DNA of 15,709 nt from Desulfovibrio sp. GTDB lineage: Bacteria; Desulfobacterota; Desulfovibrionia; Desulfovibrionales; Desulfovibrionaceae. This document shows, one piece after another, positions 1 through 7,678 of this stretch. The position numbers and the translations under genes were made by a program. The stretch is taken from positions 1 to 15,709 of the forward strand of contig JAIWOE010000078.1 in the NCBI GenBank assembly GCA_020217165.1. The letters are read 5' to 3'. Each line of letters opens with the position of its first letter. Position 1 is the stretch's first letter. Below the pieces are notes generated by a model. The model ran no database searches and was not told the DNA's origin. It saw only the letters and a list, made by a program, of their open reading frames with translations.

Positions 1-605
1 CAGCGGCCCAGCCGGCCGGACGCCGCGGCCCGCGTACTGCTACTGCGCGAGAGCCACCGTGCCACGCGCGCCGCGCTCCAGCCTACGAGAAGATTCCACA
101 CCGTGCCGTGAAGGCTGAACAGTAGCCCCAGGATCAGAAAGGCCAGGGCGGCATGGGGGCTGGCGGGGTCGATGAATTGCGGCAGGAAGGCCAAAAAGAA
201 CAACGCCACCTTGGGGTTGAGGGCGTTGGTGCAAAATCCTTGCACGAATACACGACGCAGGGACATGGCGCAACGAGGCGGCATCTTTGCCTGCGACGGG
301 CTGCGGGTCACGCCGTCGGCCTTGGCCAGCAGCATCCCCACCCCCACATAGACCAGGTAGGCCGCCCCCACGAGTTTGAGCATGGTAAAAGCCGTGGCCG
401 AGGCCGCCAGCAGCGCCGAAAGGCCCAGGGTCGCCGCGGTGACATGCACCAGGCATCCCGCCCCCACCCCCAGGGCCGCCACCACGCCAGCCCCCGGGCC
501 ATGGACCGAGCCGCGGCCGATGATGTACAGCATGTCCGGGCCAGGGGTGATGTTCAGGAGCAGGCCTGAGGCGATGAAGAGCGGAAGGTCATGAATGCCA
601 AGCAT
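1..605 (-). CDS. LysE/RhtB-family amino-acid exporter (3' end beyond window)
   Basis: The minus-strand frame opens at the ATG at 605..603 (MLGIHDLPLF...) and stays open to the left edge, so the C-terminus is missing. About 201 residues are visible; the family usually has about 205, so little is lost. LysE/RhtB proteins are inner-membrane exporters of amino acids or homoserine lactones. The family signature is clear: the N-terminal NITPGPDMLYIIGRG segment (about residues 18-32), a small-residue-rich helix, and the central GFCTNALNPKVALFFLAFLPQF region. Hydrophobic stretches fit about six membrane helices. The upstream gene is the anion permease, and a terminator lies between them, only about 25 bp from this start. 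The gene may depend on read-through or on a promoter that overlaps the terminator. No strong Shine-Dalgarno is visible (AAGG only 2 nt away). The substrate cannot be told. Confidence 0.9.
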   Translation of the reverse strand, partial: MLGIHDLPLFIASGLLLNITPGPDMLYIIGRGSVHGPGAGVVAALGVGAGCLVHVTAATLGLSALLAASATAFTMLKLVGAAYLVYVGVGMLLAKADGVTRSPSQAKMPPRCAMSLRRVFVQGFCTNALNPKVALFFLAFLPQFIDPASPHAALAFLILGLLFSLHGTVWNLLVGWSAARVARWLSRSSSTRAAASGRLGR

Positions 606-629
606 GGCCTTGTTCTAAGCCAGTCCTGG

Positions 630-667
630 AAAAAAGCAAGGGAGCGGCTCCCGGGCGGAGCGCTCCC
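630..667 (-). terminator. Intrinsic terminator after the anion permease
   Basis: On the minus strand a perfect 7-bp stem, GGGAGCG (667..661) with CGCTCCC (646..640), is followed by TTGC and a run of six T (635..630). The loop can pair further through CTC and GAG. It begins 27 bases after the permease stop codon, where a terminator is expected. Confidence 0.8.
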
Positions 668-693
668 GTGCTGATTGGCCGTTTTAGTGGCGA

Positions 694-2124
694 CTACCCG
701 CGCATGAGAATCCAGGGGAAGCCCACCAGCAGGAACACCGCCAGGAAGATGGTGCCGAAAATGAAGCCCAACACCCAGAATTCCTTGCTCTTGATGTAGC
801 CAGACCCGAAATAGATGGGCGAGGGGCCGGTGCCGTACGGCGTGAGGATGCCCATGATGCCCAGGGTGGCGCACAGGGCCATGGAGGCCACGGTCATGTC
901 CAGCCCGGGCACGGCCATGGCCGCGGCCAGCATCACCGGCAGCAGCGCCGCCACATGGGCCGTAACGCTGGCGAACATGTAATGGCTGACGAAAAACAGC
1001 ACCACCAGCCCCAGCAGGGTGGCCGTGGGGGAGAGGCCCTGCATGTATGCCGAGGCCGCGCCGGCAAACCACTTGAGAAAACCCGTCTTGCTCAGGCCGT
1101 CTGCCAGGGTCACCAGGGTGGCGAACCAGACCAGTACGTTCCAGGCCTGCTTGTAGCCCAGCACATCATCCCAGCTGACCACCTTGGCCGTGACCATGAT
1201 GCAGATGGCCACCAGGGCCACGGTAGTGCCGTTTACGTAGTCCTTCAGAAAAATCCACCCCAGCAGGGCACCCACGGCCAGCAGGGCCATGGCGATTTCC
1301 CGACCGCTGATGGGTCCCAGCTTGTCCAGCTCCTCGGCCGCCCAGATGGGGGCGTTTTCGGAGGTCTTCTGCGTGGGTGGATAGATGAGGTACGTGAGCA
1401 GGGGGGTGGCCAGGAACAGGATCGCCCCCACGGGCAGCACGCTCATGAACCAGTAGTTCCAAGTGAGGGTGACCTTGGCCGTCTTCTCCACCAGGGACTG
1501 CGCCAGCACGTTGGGCGCCAGGCCTGTGAGGAACAGGGAGGAGGTGACGCAAGTGGTGGCCAGGGCCGTCCACATCAGATAGGCGCCTAGGCCGCGGGGA
1601 TTGTTTTCCGGGGTGGAGCCGTACAGGGGCGGGATGTTCTTGATGATGGGAAAGATGGTGCCGCCGCTACGGGCCGTGTTGGAGGGCATGAAGGGTGCGA
1701 GGATGAGATCGGCCAGGGCCACGGCATAGCCCAGGCCCAGGGTTTTCTTGCCCATGCGCTTGATGAGGGTCAGGCCCAGCCGCTTGCCCAGGCCGGTTTT
1801 TTCGTAGCCCAGGGCGAACATGAACGCGCCGAAGATGAGCCAGACCGTGCCATCGGAAAAACCAGACAGCGCCCACTTGATGGCATCCCCGGGGCTGGGC
1901 GCCTTGTCCGGGGCCAGGGGCACCAGGCGGAACACGGCGGCCACGGCCACCCCTACCAGGCCGGCCAGGGCCGGGGGAATGGGCTCCAGCACTAGGGCCA
2001 GCACCACGGTGGCAAACAGGGCAAAATAGGCCCAGGCGCCGGGGGGGAGGCCGTCCGGCGCGGGCACCAGCCAGAGGGCAAGGCCAAGCAGCACCGGGGC
2101 CAGCATCTTCAGGGCACGTTGCAT
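694..2124 (-). CDS. DASS/SLC13-family anion (dicarboxylate-type) permease
   Basis: A 476-residue inner-membrane transporter of the divalent anion:Na+ symporter family, related to the CitT, TtdT and 2-oxoglutarate/malate translocator branch. I chose the ATG at 2124 because AAGGAG lies 9 nt upstream; the open frame extends to 2400, but the extra residues are not hydrophobic and look non-coding. Visible motifs: FMPSNTARSGG (residues 145-155, SNT at 148-150), SVTAHVAALLPV (386-397) as the second S-x-T element, and TPYGTGPSPIYFGSGY (428-443), the conserved anion-binding loop. About 11-12 hydrophobic helices cover the chain. A sigma-54 promoter precedes the gene, and the next gene upstream is an NtrC-class regulator, so induction by that two-component system is likely. 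Which anion it carries (dicarboxylate, tricarboxylate, tartrate or sulfate-like) cannot be read from the sequence. Confidence 0.92.
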   Translation of the reverse strand: MQRALKMLAPVLLGLALWLVPAPDGLPPGAWAYFALFATVVLALVLEPIPPALAGLVGVAVAAVFRLVPLAPDKAPSPGDAIKWALSGFSDGTVWLIFGAFMFALGYEKTGLGKRLGLTLIKRMGKKTLGLGYAVALADLILAPFMPSNTARSGGTIFPIIKNIPPLYGSTPENNPRGLGAYLMWTALATTCVTSSLFLTGLAPNVLAQSLVEKTAKVTLTWNYWFMSVLPVGAILFLATPLLTYLIYPPTQKTSENAPIWAAEELDKLGPISGREIAMALLAVGALLGWIFLKDYVNGTTVALVAICIMVTAKVVSWDDVLGYKQAWNVLVWFATLVTLADGLSKTGFLKWFAGAASAYMQGLSPTATLLGLVVLFFVSHYMFASVTAHVAALLPVMLAAAMAVPGLDMTVASMALCATLGIMGILTPYGTGPSPIYFGSGYIKSKEFWVLGFIFGTIFLAVFLLVGFPWILMRG

Positions 2125-2192
2125 GACGGGCTTCTCCTTGTGGTCACGTTGCGGGGAACGCGGCCCATGCCGGCGGCCGCCGCCATGCGCAA

Positions 2193-2209
2193 AGCAGCAA
2201 CAATGCCAG
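2193..2209 (-). promoter_or_regulatory. Sigma-54 (-24/-12) promoter for the anion permease
   Basis: On the minus strand CTGGCATTGTTGCTGCT matches the consensus YTGGCACG-N4-TTGCW at most positions. GG (2207..2206) and GC (2195..2194) are separated by exactly 10 nt. A start about 12 nt further on would give a leader of roughly 55-60 nt before the ATG at 2124. The sigma-54 activator gene directly upstream supports the call. Confidence 0.72.
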
Positions 2210-2292
2210 CGGGTATCTTTCTGACAACATGCTTGAATACAAGGGGAATTGATCAAATTGACCCGGAGGGTCTCCCGAACCGGCATGACGCT

Positions 2293-2389
2293 GGTTATGG
2301 CCCGGCGCGCGTGCTTCAAAAAGATATGTGATATCGCCTGGATAGGAATGGATTGGGCGGTTATGCCCCTTGCGATGGTTATGCCCCTT
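2293..2389 (-). repeat. Three direct repeats, candidate upstream activator sites
   Basis: The 13-mer GGTTATGCCCCTT (plus-strand reading) occurs perfectly at 2359..2371 and 2377..2389, 18 bp apart. A weaker copy, GGTTATGGCCC, lies at 2293..2303. They sit about 90-190 bp upstream of the -24/-12 promoter, the usual distance for enhancer sites of NtrC-class activators. Two 13-bp palindromes lie in the same gap: GACCCGGAGGGTC at 2260..2272 and GATATGTGATATC at 2323..2335. Which of these the regulator binds is inference. Apart from these and the promoter I see nothing else in the 304-bp intergenic stretch. Confidence 0.55.
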
Positions 2390-2428
2390 TGGGGAGCCAT
2401 GGCAGGAGCGATGCCATGGCGGGATTGC

Positions 2429-3859
2429 TCAGTCCCTGTGGCCCTGCCGCTGCCGGAGCCGCTTGCTCAGGGCCGGCTGGGAGATGCCCAGGAGTCTCGC
2501 AGCCATGGTCTGATTGCCGCCAGCCCGGGCCATGGCCTCCTCCACCAGCAGCCCGGCGGCCTCGGCGATGCTGGGCAGGCGGTCGCAGTGGTGAAAGGGA
2601 TTCACCGCCGGCGCGCAGGCAGCCTCGGGTTTTGCCGTCGGATGGACCCCCATGGCCTCCAGAAAGCTGCCCATGGACAGCACCCGCCCCCTGTGCAGGC
2701 TCACGGCGTCGTAGACCATGGCCCGAAGTTCCCGGATGTTGCCGGGAAAGGCATACGCCGCCAGGCAGCCGGCCAGCTCCCGGGGTGGGGTGGGGGTGGG
2801 TTTGCCCATGTCCGCCGCGGCTTCGGCCAGGAAATGGCGCAGCAGGGGGGCGATGTCTTCCTTGCGTTCCCGCAGGGCCGGGATGTGCACCTGGTGGGTG
2901 CGCAGACGGTAGAACAGATCCCGGCGAAAGCGGCCCGCAGCCTCGGATTCGGCAAGGTTGTGATGGGTGGCCACGATGACCCGCGCTCGCAGCCGGCGCG
3001 GCTGGTCGCTGCCCAGGGGGTAGTATTCGCCCTCCTGCAGGAGCCGGAGCAACTTGACCTGGGAGGCAGGGCTCAGGTCCCCGATTTCATCCAGAAACAG
3101 CGTCCCGCCGGCGGCCTCCTCCACCATGCCCTTGCGGGCGGCCTCCGCCCCGGTGAAGGCCCCGCGCACATGGCCAAAGAGGGTGTCGGCAAACATGGCG
3201 TCGTCCAGGCCGGCCACGTTCACGGCCACGAACCGCCCCTGGCGGCCGCTCAGGGCATGGGCCGCGCGCACCACCAGCTCCTTGCCCACCCCGGATTCCC
3301 CGGTCACCAGCAGGGGCTGGCTGCTGACGGCCACGGCCTCCACATAAGCGAACACCGCCAGCATGGCCCGGGACCGGGTGACGATGCCGGCAAAGGCCTC
3401 GGGATGCGCCGGCCCACCGGCCACCAGCCGGCTGGAAACGGCGCGGTTTTCCTCCCTGAGTTCCAGCATGCGCACGGCCCTGAGCACGCCGTTGACGATG
3501 CGGTCCTCCTCGTCGGTCTCCACGTAATAATCAAAGGCGCCCAACTTCATGCAGCGCACGGCCGTATCCAGCTGGTTCACCCCGCTGATGATGATGCAGG
3601 CCACCTCGGGATGGCGTTCGGCAATGCGTTCCAGCAGCTCCTCCCCGGAAAGGCCGGGCATGGTCAGGTCCAGGAGCACCAGGCCGATGCCGCCCGCGCC
3701 CCGGTTGTCCAGCAGGCCCATGACGTCGCCGCTTTGCTGGCAGAGGTAGGTGTGGGTGATGCCGGCCGAGGACTCCAGGGTCAGGGACAGGGACCGCAGC
3801 CAGGCCGGCTCATCGTCCACAATCAGGATGCCGAAGGAAGGGAACAGGGTGGTGCTCAC
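2429..3859 (-). CDS. Sigma-54-dependent response regulator (NtrC class, Fis-type HTH)
   Basis: A 476-residue enhancer-binding protein starting at the GTG at 3859, which overlaps the kinase stop as GTGA. Domains: receiver (about 9-130; acidic DDE at 15-17, phospho-acceptor D64 in LLDLTMPG), AAA+ (about 155-385) and Fis-type helix-turn-helix (about 440-472). The AAA+ domain is intact: Walker A GESGVGKE (187-194), the sigma-54 contact loop GAFTGA (233-238), Walker B GGTLFLDEIGD (251-261), arginine finger region RRDLFYRL and the FPGNIREL sensor II region. It should remodel sigma-54 polymerase at promoters such as the one before the downstream permease. One oddity: the usual receiver lysine (K-P or K-T) is replaced by glutamate in FDYYVETDEED, at about residue 114. 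That may alter the phosphorylation switch. Its partner is almost certainly the overlapping kinase. Confidence 0.95.
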   Translation of the reverse strand: MSTTLFPSFGILIVDDEPAWLRSLSLTLESSAGITHTYLCQQSGDVMGLLDNRGAGGIGLVLLDLTMPGLSGEELLERIAERHPEVACIIISGVNQLDTAVRCMKLGAFDYYVETDEEDRIVNGVLRAVRMLELREENRAVSSRLVAGGPAHPEAFAGIVTRSRAMLAVFAYVEAVAVSSQPLLVTGESGVGKELVVRAAHALSGRQGRFVAVNVAGLDDAMFADTLFGHVRGAFTGAEAARKGMVEEAAGGTLFLDEIGDLSPASQVKLLRLLQEGEYYPLGSDQPRRLRARVIVATHHNLAESEAAGRFRRDLFYRLRTHQVHIPALRERKEDIAPLLRHFLAEAAADMGKPTPTPPRELAGCLAAYAFPGNIRELRAMVYDAVSLHRGRVLSMGSFLEAMGVHPTAKPEAACAPAVNPFHHCDRLPSIAEAAGLLVEEAMARAGGNQTMAARLLGISQPALSKRLRQRQGHRD

Positions 3860-5664
3860 GGGGAGGCCTCGCCGGAGGCTGCGGCCCCGGTGGAGGCCGC
3901 AGGCAGCTGGATGCACGCCGTGGTGCCATGGCCGGGCAGGGATTCAAACGTCAGCATCCCGCCATATTCCTTGAGGATGCCCGCGGAGACGGACAGCCCC
4001 AGCCCCGTGCCGCCGGTCTCGCGCTTGGTGGTGAAGAAGGGGTCCGTCAGGTGCGGCAGGTGTTCCGGCAGGATGCCCACGCCCTGGTCTCGCACGCACA
4101 GGTGCACTGTGCGCGTGGCGGGATCGTAACGGGTGGTGATCTCCATGCCCCGGCCCTTGTCCGGCAGGGCCTGGCAGGCGTTGAGCACCAGGTTGATGAT
4201 CACCTGCTCCAGCCGCTGGGAATGGCCCCACACCGGGGGCAGGTCCGCCTCATAACGGGTGGAGAAATGGTCCGTGCATTTGCGGATGGTGGGCTCCACC
4301 AGCCGCACAGCCTTGGCCGAGGCATCGTTGACATCCACCAGGGTCCGGCTGGCGTCTTCCTCCATCCGGGCGAAGTCTTTCAGGTCATGGACGATGCGCT
4401 TGATGCGCAGGGCGCCTTCCTGCATTTCCTCCAGCATGCGCGGCAGCTCCTGGCGCATGCGGCTGTAGGGGATGCCGCCCAGGGTGAAATCTCCCTCGGC
4501 CTCAAAACGTTCGTCCAGCAGCCGGGCGGCATCGGCCTGGGCCTTGCGCAGAATGGGGATATTCAGCAGAATCAGGCCGTTGGGATTGTTGATTTCATGG
4601 GCCACCCCGGAAACGAGGATGCCCAGGGCGGCCATTTTGTCTGCCTGGACCAGCTGGCGTTGATTGTGGGAGAGTTCTTCCAGGGCCTTGGAGAGGGACT
4701 CCGTGCGCTGGGCCACCTGCCGGCGCAGGCTGCGTGTCCAGACCATGGAGCCCATGAGCAGCAGCAGCAGGGGCGTCACCACCGCGGCCACGGCCACGGC
4801 CACGGTTTCCCAGGGCATGCGCCGGCTTTCCAGCACGCCCAGCCATTTGTCGTGGATGGCCTGGTAGCGGCCGGTCTCCCGCAGGATGGCCAACCCCTCG
4901 CTGAACCGGGCCAGGAGGGCCTCGTTGCCCTTTTTCACGGCATAGCCGTAGCGCACGGTGAACACGGTGCGGGCCACGGTCTGGATGTTGTCCAGCTTGT
5001 GTTCCCGGATGATGTAAATCCCCGGCAGCATGGCCACCACGGCGTAATCGCCCTGGCCCGATGCCAGGAGGCGGAGGCCGTCGGCCGGGGTGTCCGTGAG
5101 GATCAGGTCCTTGCCGAAGCCCTTGCCGGCCAGGGTATCGTGCATGATGCCGCTGCGGTGGATGATAACCTGCTTGCCGGCCAGGTCGTCCAGGGTGGCC
5201 ACGGGGGCAAAGCCCCGGCGGCCGAAGATGGCGTGGTTGACGATGGTGTGGGGGGCGAAATCCACCTGCTGGCTGCGCTCGTCGGAATAGGACATGCCTT
5301 GCAGGATGTCGATGGTGCCTTCCATGAGCCCGGTACGCATGTCGGACCAGGTGCCCAGGCGGAATTCCACTTTCAGGCCCATGGCCTCGGCCACGGCGCG
5401 GCTGATGTCCACGTTGAAGCCGGCGGGCAGGCCGTCCTTGTCCAGGAACTCATAGGGGGGGTAGTCGCGGTCGCCGCCGATGATCACCGGTCGCAGGATG
5501 CCGGGGATTTCCTCGGCAGGCAGCCGGCCCGGGGCCAGCACCGGCAGGGCCAGAAACAAGACCAGAAACAGGGCCGGCAGCAGGCGCCGCACCCGGGCGC
5601 TCCCCAGGGACCGCAGGCAGCCCCTGGCCTCCAGCTGCAAGGGGGCTCGGGCGTCGTCACGCAT
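3856..5664 (-). CDS. Membrane histidine kinase with periplasmic SBP_bac_3 sensor domain
   Basis: A 602-residue sensor kinase. An N-terminal hydrophobic segment (about 27-46) is followed by an extracellular solute-binding domain of the SBP_bac_3 type (about 58-280), starting VIIGGDRDYPPYEF and containing GFNVDISRAVAEAMG and GTIDILQGMSYSDERS. A second membrane helix spans about 287-309, then a short coiled region. HisKA carries VAHEINNPNG with H356. HATPase_c shows the N box around NLVLNACQAL (491-500), G1 DQGVG (526-530), DPFFTTK (541-547) and G2 GGTGLGL (551-557). It should bind a small solute in the periplasm and phosphorylate the regulator whose GTG overlaps its stop. The start at 5664 overlaps the phosphatase stop by 8 bases (ATGCGTGA), with no good Shine-Dalgarno, so translation is probably coupled. 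The ligand is unknown; such domains bind amino acids or other small anions. Confidence 0.95.
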   Translation of the reverse strand: MRDDARAPLQLEARGCLRSLGSARVRRLLPALFLVLFLALPVLAPGRLPAEEIPGILRPVIIGGDRDYPPYEFLDKDGLPAGFNVDISRAVAEAMGLKVEFRLGTWSDMRTGLMEGTIDILQGMSYSDERSQQVDFAPHTIVNHAIFGRRGFAPVATLDDLAGKQVIIHRSGIMHDTLAGKGFGKDLILTDTPADGLRLLASGQGDYAVVAMLPGIYIIREHKLDNIQTVARTVFTVRYGYAVKKGNEALLARFSEGLAILRETGRYQAIHDKWLGVLESRRMPWETVAVAVAAVVTPLLLLLMGSMVWTRSLRRQVAQRTESLSKALEELSHNQRQLVQADKMAALGILVSGVAHEINNPNGLILLNIPILRKAQADAARLLDERFEAEGDFTLGGIPYSRMRQELPRMLEEMQEGALRIKRIVHDLKDFARMEEDASRTLVDVNDASAKAVRLVEPTIRKCTDHFSTRYEADLPPVWGHSQRLEQVIINLVLNACQALPDKGRGMEITTRYDPATRTVHLCVRDQGVGILPEHLPHLTDPFFTTKRETGGTGLGLSVSAGILKEYGGMLTFESLPGHGTTACIQLPAASTGAAASGEASP

Positions 5665-7609
5665 GGGGCGCAGTTCCCACCAGTTTGATGATCACCAGGG
5701 TCACATCGTCCTGAAACCGCACACCCTGGCAGAATTGTCCCACATCCTGGAACACGGCGTCCACAATGTCCGTGGCCGTGGCCTGGCTGTGCCGGCGCAG
5801 CACGTTCTTGAAGCGTTCCTTGCCATACAACTGGCCCTGGGCGTCCATGGCTTCCCAGATGCCATCGGTGCCCACGGCAATGAGCATGCCGGGGCGGACG
5901 TTATCCATTTGTCTGGATTCAAATGGAAAGTCGTCCAGGATGCCCAGGGGCAGGCCTGGGCCGTCCAGCTCGGTGAAGGTGTCGGCCTCGGGATCGTAGA
6001 GCAGGGCCGGATCGTGCCCGGCGCGGACCCAGTGCAGGCGGCCCATGGCCCCGGCGTCCTGGACGCAGCAGTCGATGAGCAATTGGAAGCAGGTCATAAA
6101 GCGGCCGCTGCCGGCCATGTCCTGCACCAGGGCGCGGTTGAGATCCATCATCATTTCGGCCAGCTCGCCGGGACGTTGCACCCGCTGGCGCAGGAAGGCA
6201 CGGGCCGTGGTCATGAGCAGGGCGGCATCCACACCATGGCCGGCAATGTCTCCCACCACCACCCCCAACCATCCGGGATAGCTGCTGGGGAGGTCAAAAT
6301 AGTCGAAATAGTCCCCGCCGATGCTCTCACTGGGCGTCATGCGCCCGGCCACTTCCAGCCCGCGCCGCACGGGAGGGGCGGTGGGCAGGAGGCTGCGCTG
6401 TACTTCCTCGGCCAGGGCCAGGGCTTTTTTCTGCTCCGAGATGTTGGTGACAAAGGCGATATGGTTCAGGAAATTGCCATCCGCATCCCGCAGGGTGTTG
6501 CCGTGCACCAGCACGGGCACCACGGTGCCGTCCCGGGCCACCAGCGCGCCTTCGAAGCTGCGGCGCTCCTGGGCCAGCAGCCGCTTGCGGTGCGCCTGGA
6601 GGAAGGCCCGGGATTCCGGGGTGGTCCATTCCAGGGGGCTGCGGCCCACCAGTTCCTCCTGGGCATACCCGAGCATGGCGGCATAGGCCTCGTTGCAGTA
6701 GACGAGGCGCAGGCCGGCATCCATCATGATGAAGCCTTCGGCGGCGGTCTCCAGGATGCGGCGGTGTTTTTCCTCGCTTTTACGCAGGGCTTCCTGGGCC
6801 AGCACCCGCTCGGTCACATCGGCCAGCACGCCCTGGTAGTGCCGGGGCTCGCCGTGTTCGTCGAAATCCACGGTGGTGACGTCATCAATCCAACGGATCT
6901 CCCCCGAGGCGGTACGGATGCGGTACCGCAGGGCGTACTCGTCCTTGCCGGCCAGCCGGGCGGCGCGGACCTGGGAAATGAGGCTGGCGTGGTCGTCCGG
7001 GTGGACGATGTCCAGAAAGGCCAGGGTCCCCCGGCGCAGGGCCTCGGGGTCATACCCGTACCGCGAGACGTTCTGGGAGACGTAATCCAGCCCGGTGACG
7101 CCGGCGGTGCGCCGGAAGAGGATGATGGGGCTGCGCTCCACGATGAGATTGGCCTGCCGCAGGGCTTCTTCCGCTTGTCGTCGGGCGGTGATGTCCATGA
7201 CGATGCCCTGATAATGGGTGATGCGCCCGTGCTCGTCGCGCTCGGCCAGGGTCTCGTCCTGGACCCAGAACACCTGGCCGTCGGGGCTCACCAGGCGGTA
7301 TTCCTGGGTGTACTCCAGCTGCCCCAGCCGGGCGTATTCCTTGATTTCCGCGGCCAGGCGGGGGCGGTCCTCGGGGTGCACGATGTCCGCGAATTCGAAG
7401 CGGCCTTCCAGCAGATCCCTGGCCGAGTAGCCGTAGCGGCTGATGTTCTCCGAGACGTACACCAGGCGATGGGCGTCGTCATTGAGGCGGCGGAAGAGCA
7501 CGGCCGGGCTTTTTTCCACGATGCCCTTGGCCAGGGGCAGCATGTCGGCATCGGAGCTGCCCGGGGGGGGCGGATTTTCGGGTGCCGGGGCGGACGGGTC
7601 AGACGCCAT
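5657..7609 (-). CDS. PAS-PAS-PAS-SpoIIE (RsbU-like PP2C) phosphatase
   Basis: A 650-residue, apparently cytoplasmic regulator. I chose the ATG at 7609 (MASDPSAPAP), with AGGA about 8 nt upstream; the frame runs on to 8182, but that part is antisense-like, Arg/Pro/Gly-rich and overlaps the upstream gene. Three PAS domains (about 33-145, 158-270, 282-395) lead into a SpoIIE/PP2C domain (about 400-645). Metal-binding acidic residues are present: IGGDYFDYF (D433), VGDIAGHG (D454), GTDGIWEA (D582) and FQDDVTL (D634/D635), so it should be an active Mn/Mg-dependent Ser/Thr phosphatase. The first two PAS domains share SP-x2-LFRR, YVS-x-N-x-SRYGY and DIVHP-x-D, which points to internal duplication. 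RsbU-type enzymes normally dephosphorylate STAS anti-anti-sigma proteins; none is encoded in this window. It is linked to the kinase gene by an 8-bp overlap. Confidence 0.94.
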   Translation of the reverse strand: MASDPSAPAPENPPPPGSSDADMLPLAKGIVEKSPAVLFRRLNDDAHRLVYVSENISRYGYSARDLLEGRFEFADIVHPEDRPRLAAEIKEYARLGQLEYTQEYRLVSPDGQVFWVQDETLAERDEHGRITHYQGIVMDITARRQAEEALRQANLIVERSPIILFRRTAGVTGLDYVSQNVSRYGYDPEALRRGTLAFLDIVHPDDHASLISQVRAARLAGKDEYALRYRIRTASGEIRWIDDVTTVDFDEHGEPRHYQGVLADVTERVLAQEALRKSEEKHRRILETAAEGFIMMDAGLRLVYCNEAYAAMLGYAQEELVGRSPLEWTTPESRAFLQAHRKRLLAQERRSFEGALVARDGTVVPVLVHGNTLRDADGNFLNHIAFVTNISEQKKALALAEEVQRSLLPTAPPVRRGLEVAGRMTPSESIGGDYFDYFDLPSSYPGWLGVVVGDIAGHGVDAALLMTTARAFLRQRVQRPGELAEMMMDLNRALVQDMAGSGRFMTCFQLLIDCCVQDAGAMGRLHWVRAGHDPALLYDPEADTFTELDGPGLPLGILDDFPFESRQMDNVRPGMLIAVGTDGIWEAMDAQGQLYGKERFKNVLRRHSQATATDIVDAVFQDVGQFCQGVRFQDDVTLVIIKLVGTAPHA

Positions 7610-7649
7610 GGACAGATCCTGGGTTGCGGAACCGAAGGGGACAGGACAG

Positions 7650-7678
7650 TTGATACCACGCCGGGTGGGGGAGCTCAA
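7650..7678 (-). promoter_or_regulatory. Possible sigma-70 promoter before the phosphatase gene
   Basis: The minus strand has TTGAGC (7678..7673) and TATCAA (7655..7650) with a 17-nt spacer, in the 65-bp gap between the Lcl gene and the phosphatase gene. Each hexamer matches consensus at 4 of 6. It would let the signalling genes be transcribed apart from the first two genes. Confidence 0.28.

Noticed and set aside
2249..5688. Long plus-strand open frames (2249..4129 and 3928..5688) opposite the regulator and kinase genes
   Set aside because: The minus strand holds complete, motif-rich genes here; the plus frames have low-complexity, His/Gln/Gly-rich translations without signatures.
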